Below, piece after piece: positions 62,592 through 64,000 of a stretch of 64,000 nucleotides of DNA. The notes beneath the pieces were generated by a model. It was not told the DNA's origin. It did no database searches and saw nothing but the letters and a program-made list of their open reading frames with translations. Both the position numbers and the translations under genes were made by a program. Source of the DNA: an uncultured Latescibacterota bacterium (GTDB lineage Bacteria > Latescibacterota > UBA2968 > UBA8231); the NCBI GenBank assembly GCA_958295495.1, contig OY282352.1:558001-622000 (forward strand). The letters are read 5' to 3'. How positions within the stretch are numbered: position 1 is the stretch's first letter; every line of letters begins with the position of its first letter.

Positions 62592-62738
62592 AGAAGCGGT
62601 CTGAAAATTCCGGGGGCCGTCCCTTGTGTACAGAAAACAATCTAGGCCCGAGGGCGTCTCGCCCTCGAAAAACGCTCCATCCGAGGGCCTCGCGACCGCT
62701 GCTCAACGCGGTTTGCCGAGGGGTTTCAGACCGCTTCT
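62592..62738. mobile_element. MITE-like element with 15-base terminal inverted repeats
   Basis: AGAAGCGGTCTGAAA at 62592-62606 and its exact reverse complement at 62724-62738 bound 147 bases with no coding capacity. Inside, CGAGGGCG-TCT-CGCCCTCG (62649-62667) forms a perfect 8-bp hairpin followed by AAAAA. The flanks are CTA on the left and AAAGG on the right, with no clear long target duplication. A partial relative occurs at 43427-43465. It occupies most of the gap 62563-62750. Confidence 0.65.
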
Positions 62739-62750
62739 AAAGGCTGCCGC

Positions 62751-62912
62751 GTGATCCCCGCCGTACTCGACCACATCGTCGAACTGGCCGCCGACCCCCG
62801 AGTCGCCGCCTTCTTAGGCGTCTGTTTGGGGCTGTATATTCTGCGGGACGTGGGCCGTATATGTTTTCGGCTGCTGGGAACTTTTTGGCGGGGCTTGAGG
62901 AAGAATGGTTAA
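62751..62912 (+). CDS. Small single-helix membrane protein
   Basis: A GTG opens a frame of 53 residues: an N-terminal amphipathic part, a hydrophobic helix (VAAFLGVCLGLYILRDVG) and a basic tail (FWRGLRKNG). No strong ribosome site is visible (AAAGGCTGCCGC lies 9-12 bases upstream). It directly follows the MITE-like element. The family is not recognised, and it may not be expressed. Confidence 0.35.
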   Translation: MIPAVLDHIVELAADPRVAAFLGVCLGLYILRDVGRICFRLLGTFWRGLRKNG

Positions 62913-62940
62913 GAGTGGGCAGATACTATCCACTGACCAC

Positions 62941-63663
62941 TTAAACCAAGTGCTCGGCGTTGTCTTGGGGGGTGTAGCCTAGGTCTTGGCGGGCGTTTTG
63001 GATGTCCCAATAGGCGCGGGTGTTGGCCGAGATTCCGTAGTAGATTCCGCAGCGCACGTCGGCCTCAATGGAGCACTGCACGAGTTGCACACAGTCGCGG
63101 TGGCTCAGCCAAGTGGAGAGAATCCGGTCGCTTTGGCGCTCGACGATCGCCGAATCCGGCTGGAACGAGCCGATGCGCAGACATACGACCTCCAAACCGT
63201 AGCGATCCACATAGTAGCGTCCCAGACTTTCCCCAAATGCCTTACTGGCCCCGTACAGGCTGTCGGGCCGCACGGGCATCTCCGGCGTGGTGTACATCCC
63301 TTCTTGCTCGTAAAAGCCGGTCACGTGATTGGTGCTGGCGAAGACGACCCGCTTGACGCCCGCGTTTTTGCAGGCCTCATAGGTACAGTACACGCCTTGG
63401 ATGTTCTTTTCGAGTACCGACTCCCAGGTGGCGTCAACCTCTGGATCGCCGGCGAGGTGGACTACAGCATCGACACCGGCGACCGCGGCGGCCATAGCGG
63501 CCAGATCGGCGACGCTGCCCAAGGCGACCTCCTCGCCCGCGGCGGCCTCCCGCACCGTGCGGTGATACAGCAGTCGCAGGTCGTAGCACTCCCGTAGCCC
63601 TTGGCGCAACACCGCGCCGATGCGGCCGGCCGCCCCCGTAATCAGCACTTTCTTGCGGCCCAT
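62941..63663 (-). CDS. NAD-dependent epimerase/dehydratase (uronate dehydrogenase-like)
   Basis: The product has 240 residues from the ATG at 63663, which shares one base with the stop of the small upstream gene (TGATG). It has the Rossmann motif ITGAAGRIG, the catalytic SxxxYxxxK site (VRPDSLYGASKAFGES), and ASTNHVTGFYEQEG, which is typical of uronate dehydrogenase-like SDR proteins. It probably oxidises or epimerises a sugar or sugar acid. It is the last gene of the operon with the small membrane protein and ThuA-like genes. Confidence 0.85.
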   Translation of the reverse strand: MGRKKVLITGAAGRIGAVLRQGLRECYDLRLLYHRTVREAAAGEEVALGSVADLAAMAAAVAGVDAVVHLAGDPEVDATWESVLEKNIQGVYCTYEACKNAGVKRVVFASTNHVTGFYEQEGMYTTPEMPVRPDSLYGASKAFGESLGRYYVDRYGLEVVCLRIGSFQPDSAIVERQSDRILSTWLSHRDCVQLVQCSIEADVRCGIYYGISANTRAYWDIQNARQDLGYTPQDNAEHLV

Positions 63664-63791
63664 CACGCCTCAGACAGCCGGTTAATAAGCCACCACGTCA
63701 GGACGACCAAGAGGAGGCCCGCCGCCAGCCCAAGGCCCCCAAAGAGGCCCGCTTGCGAGGGGAGACAAAGGCCGTTTTTGCGGAGCTTCAT
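63663..63791 (-). CDS. Small membrane protein encoded between thuA-like and epimerase genes
   Basis: A 42-residue frame begins MKLRKNGLCLPSQAGLFG and contains one clear transmembrane helix (GLGLAAGLLLVVLTWWLI) before a short tail NRLSEA. GGAGGAAA lies about 10 bases before its ATG, and its stop overlaps the next start (TGATG). These two signs of coupling make it more likely real than chance. Function is unknown. Confidence 0.55.
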   Translation of the reverse strand: MKLRKNGLCLPSQAGLFGGLGLAAGLLLVVLTWWLINRLSEA

Positions 63792-63806
63792 CGCACGCTT
63801 TCCTCC

Positions 63807-64000
63807 TCAGCGGCTGGCCCAGAGCATGCCGCGCCGCTGGATTTCGCGCGCTTGGGGCACGTCGAAATCTCGCGCCACGTGGCCCAGCGACGAGTAGAAC
63901 ACCCGACCCGCTCCCCACGCGCGCTTCCACACCACCGGCATGACCGTCCCGTTGACCCAAGGCGCACTTTGGCGGCCCTCTAAGGTCGTCGTGGCCAGCA
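63807..64000 (-). CDS. ThuA-like domain protein, C-terminal end (runs off right edge)
   Basis: The frame is open to the right edge and ends with [20 protein letters not shown] then [20 protein letters not shown]. The W-x-R-x-x-G-x-GRVFY-x-S-LGH line is the signature of the ThuA (trehalose utilisation, amidotransferase-like) family. Only about 63 residues are in the window. Its stop is 15 bases before the next gene, which suggests a common operon for sugar metabolism. Confidence 0.8.
   Translation of the reverse strand, partial: LATTTLEGRQSAPWVNGTVMPVVWKRAWGAGRVFYSSLGHVARDFDVPQAREIQRRGMLWASR

Noticed and set aside
1..64000. tRNA or rRNA genes
   Set aside because: No cloverleaf with a GTTCRA-type T-loop and matching acceptor stem was recognised by eye; a covariance-model search would be decisive.

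Overview
The window is a high-G+C bacterial chromosome segment, by gene content from an uncultured FCB-group or Latescibacterota/Poribacteria-like lineage. The pointers are two secreted proteins ending in FlgD/T9SS-type tails with a YPNPF-style motif, two enolase-superfamily sugar-acid dehydratases, a choline-sulfatase-like enzyme, a ThuA-type protein and futalosine-route menaquinone genes. The lineage is an inference. No rRNA or tRNA gene was recognised.

Layout. Bases 1-11032 (minus) hold one tightly packed operon: MoxR, DUF58, an ABC ATPase and permease of the GldA/GldF type, a tandem-duplicated GldG, a DUF4340 protein, a BatD-like protein, BatA and BatB. It looks like a composite of the Bat/aerotolerance and Gld-type ABC modules. 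Next come a TPR lipoprotein, an FmdB zinc ribbon and an LpoA-like TPR/periplasmic-binding protein. Divergently transcribed from the last is a ClpX-like unfoldase without the zinc domain; facing it is an NtrC-type activator whose receiver lacks its phosphorylation residues. Bases 16.9-19.8 kb are a patch of gene ruins (a gutted TrmA-family methyltransferase, a displaced DUF5069 fragment, a truncated MazF-like pair) around an intact ADP-ribosylglycohydrolase. Bases 19.8-25 kb hold a class I glutamine amidotransferase, a triple-DUF5069 protein, Fpg, ClpP and an ArnT-like glycosyltransferase. Bases 25-33.3 kb hold an RND efflux set: two RND pumps, one with large insertions, plus the adaptor. Rhodanese, siroheme synthase (Met8-like) and a secreted YtcJ-type amidohydrolase follow.

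Bases 36.5-44.8 kb are an eroded accessory island of visibly lower G+C: an IS630 element, a DUF4258/MqsA-type toxin-antitoxin pair, a pentapeptide-repeat gene broken by two frameshifts, the C-terminal part of a type III restriction subunit, Uma2 remnants, a methyltransferase and a HAD phosphatase. After it come an M28 peptidase, a UbiA prenyltransferase, a VapBC-like pair with a broken toxin, and a cluster of sugar-acid genes mixed with hisS. A compact and possibly unusual restriction-modification pair lies at 54.6-56.4 kb. The right end carries an FAH-family enzyme, MqnD and MqnB, a second enolase-superfamily enzyme, purM, a frameshifted FG-GAP secreted protein, a MITE-like element and an epimerase operon that leaves the window in a ThuA-like gene.

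Most genes are housekeeping or envelope functions in short overlapping operons. Single-base lesions concentrate in accessory genes. That fits pseudogene decay, but sequencing or assembly errors in a metagenomic contig cannot be excluded from sequence alone.
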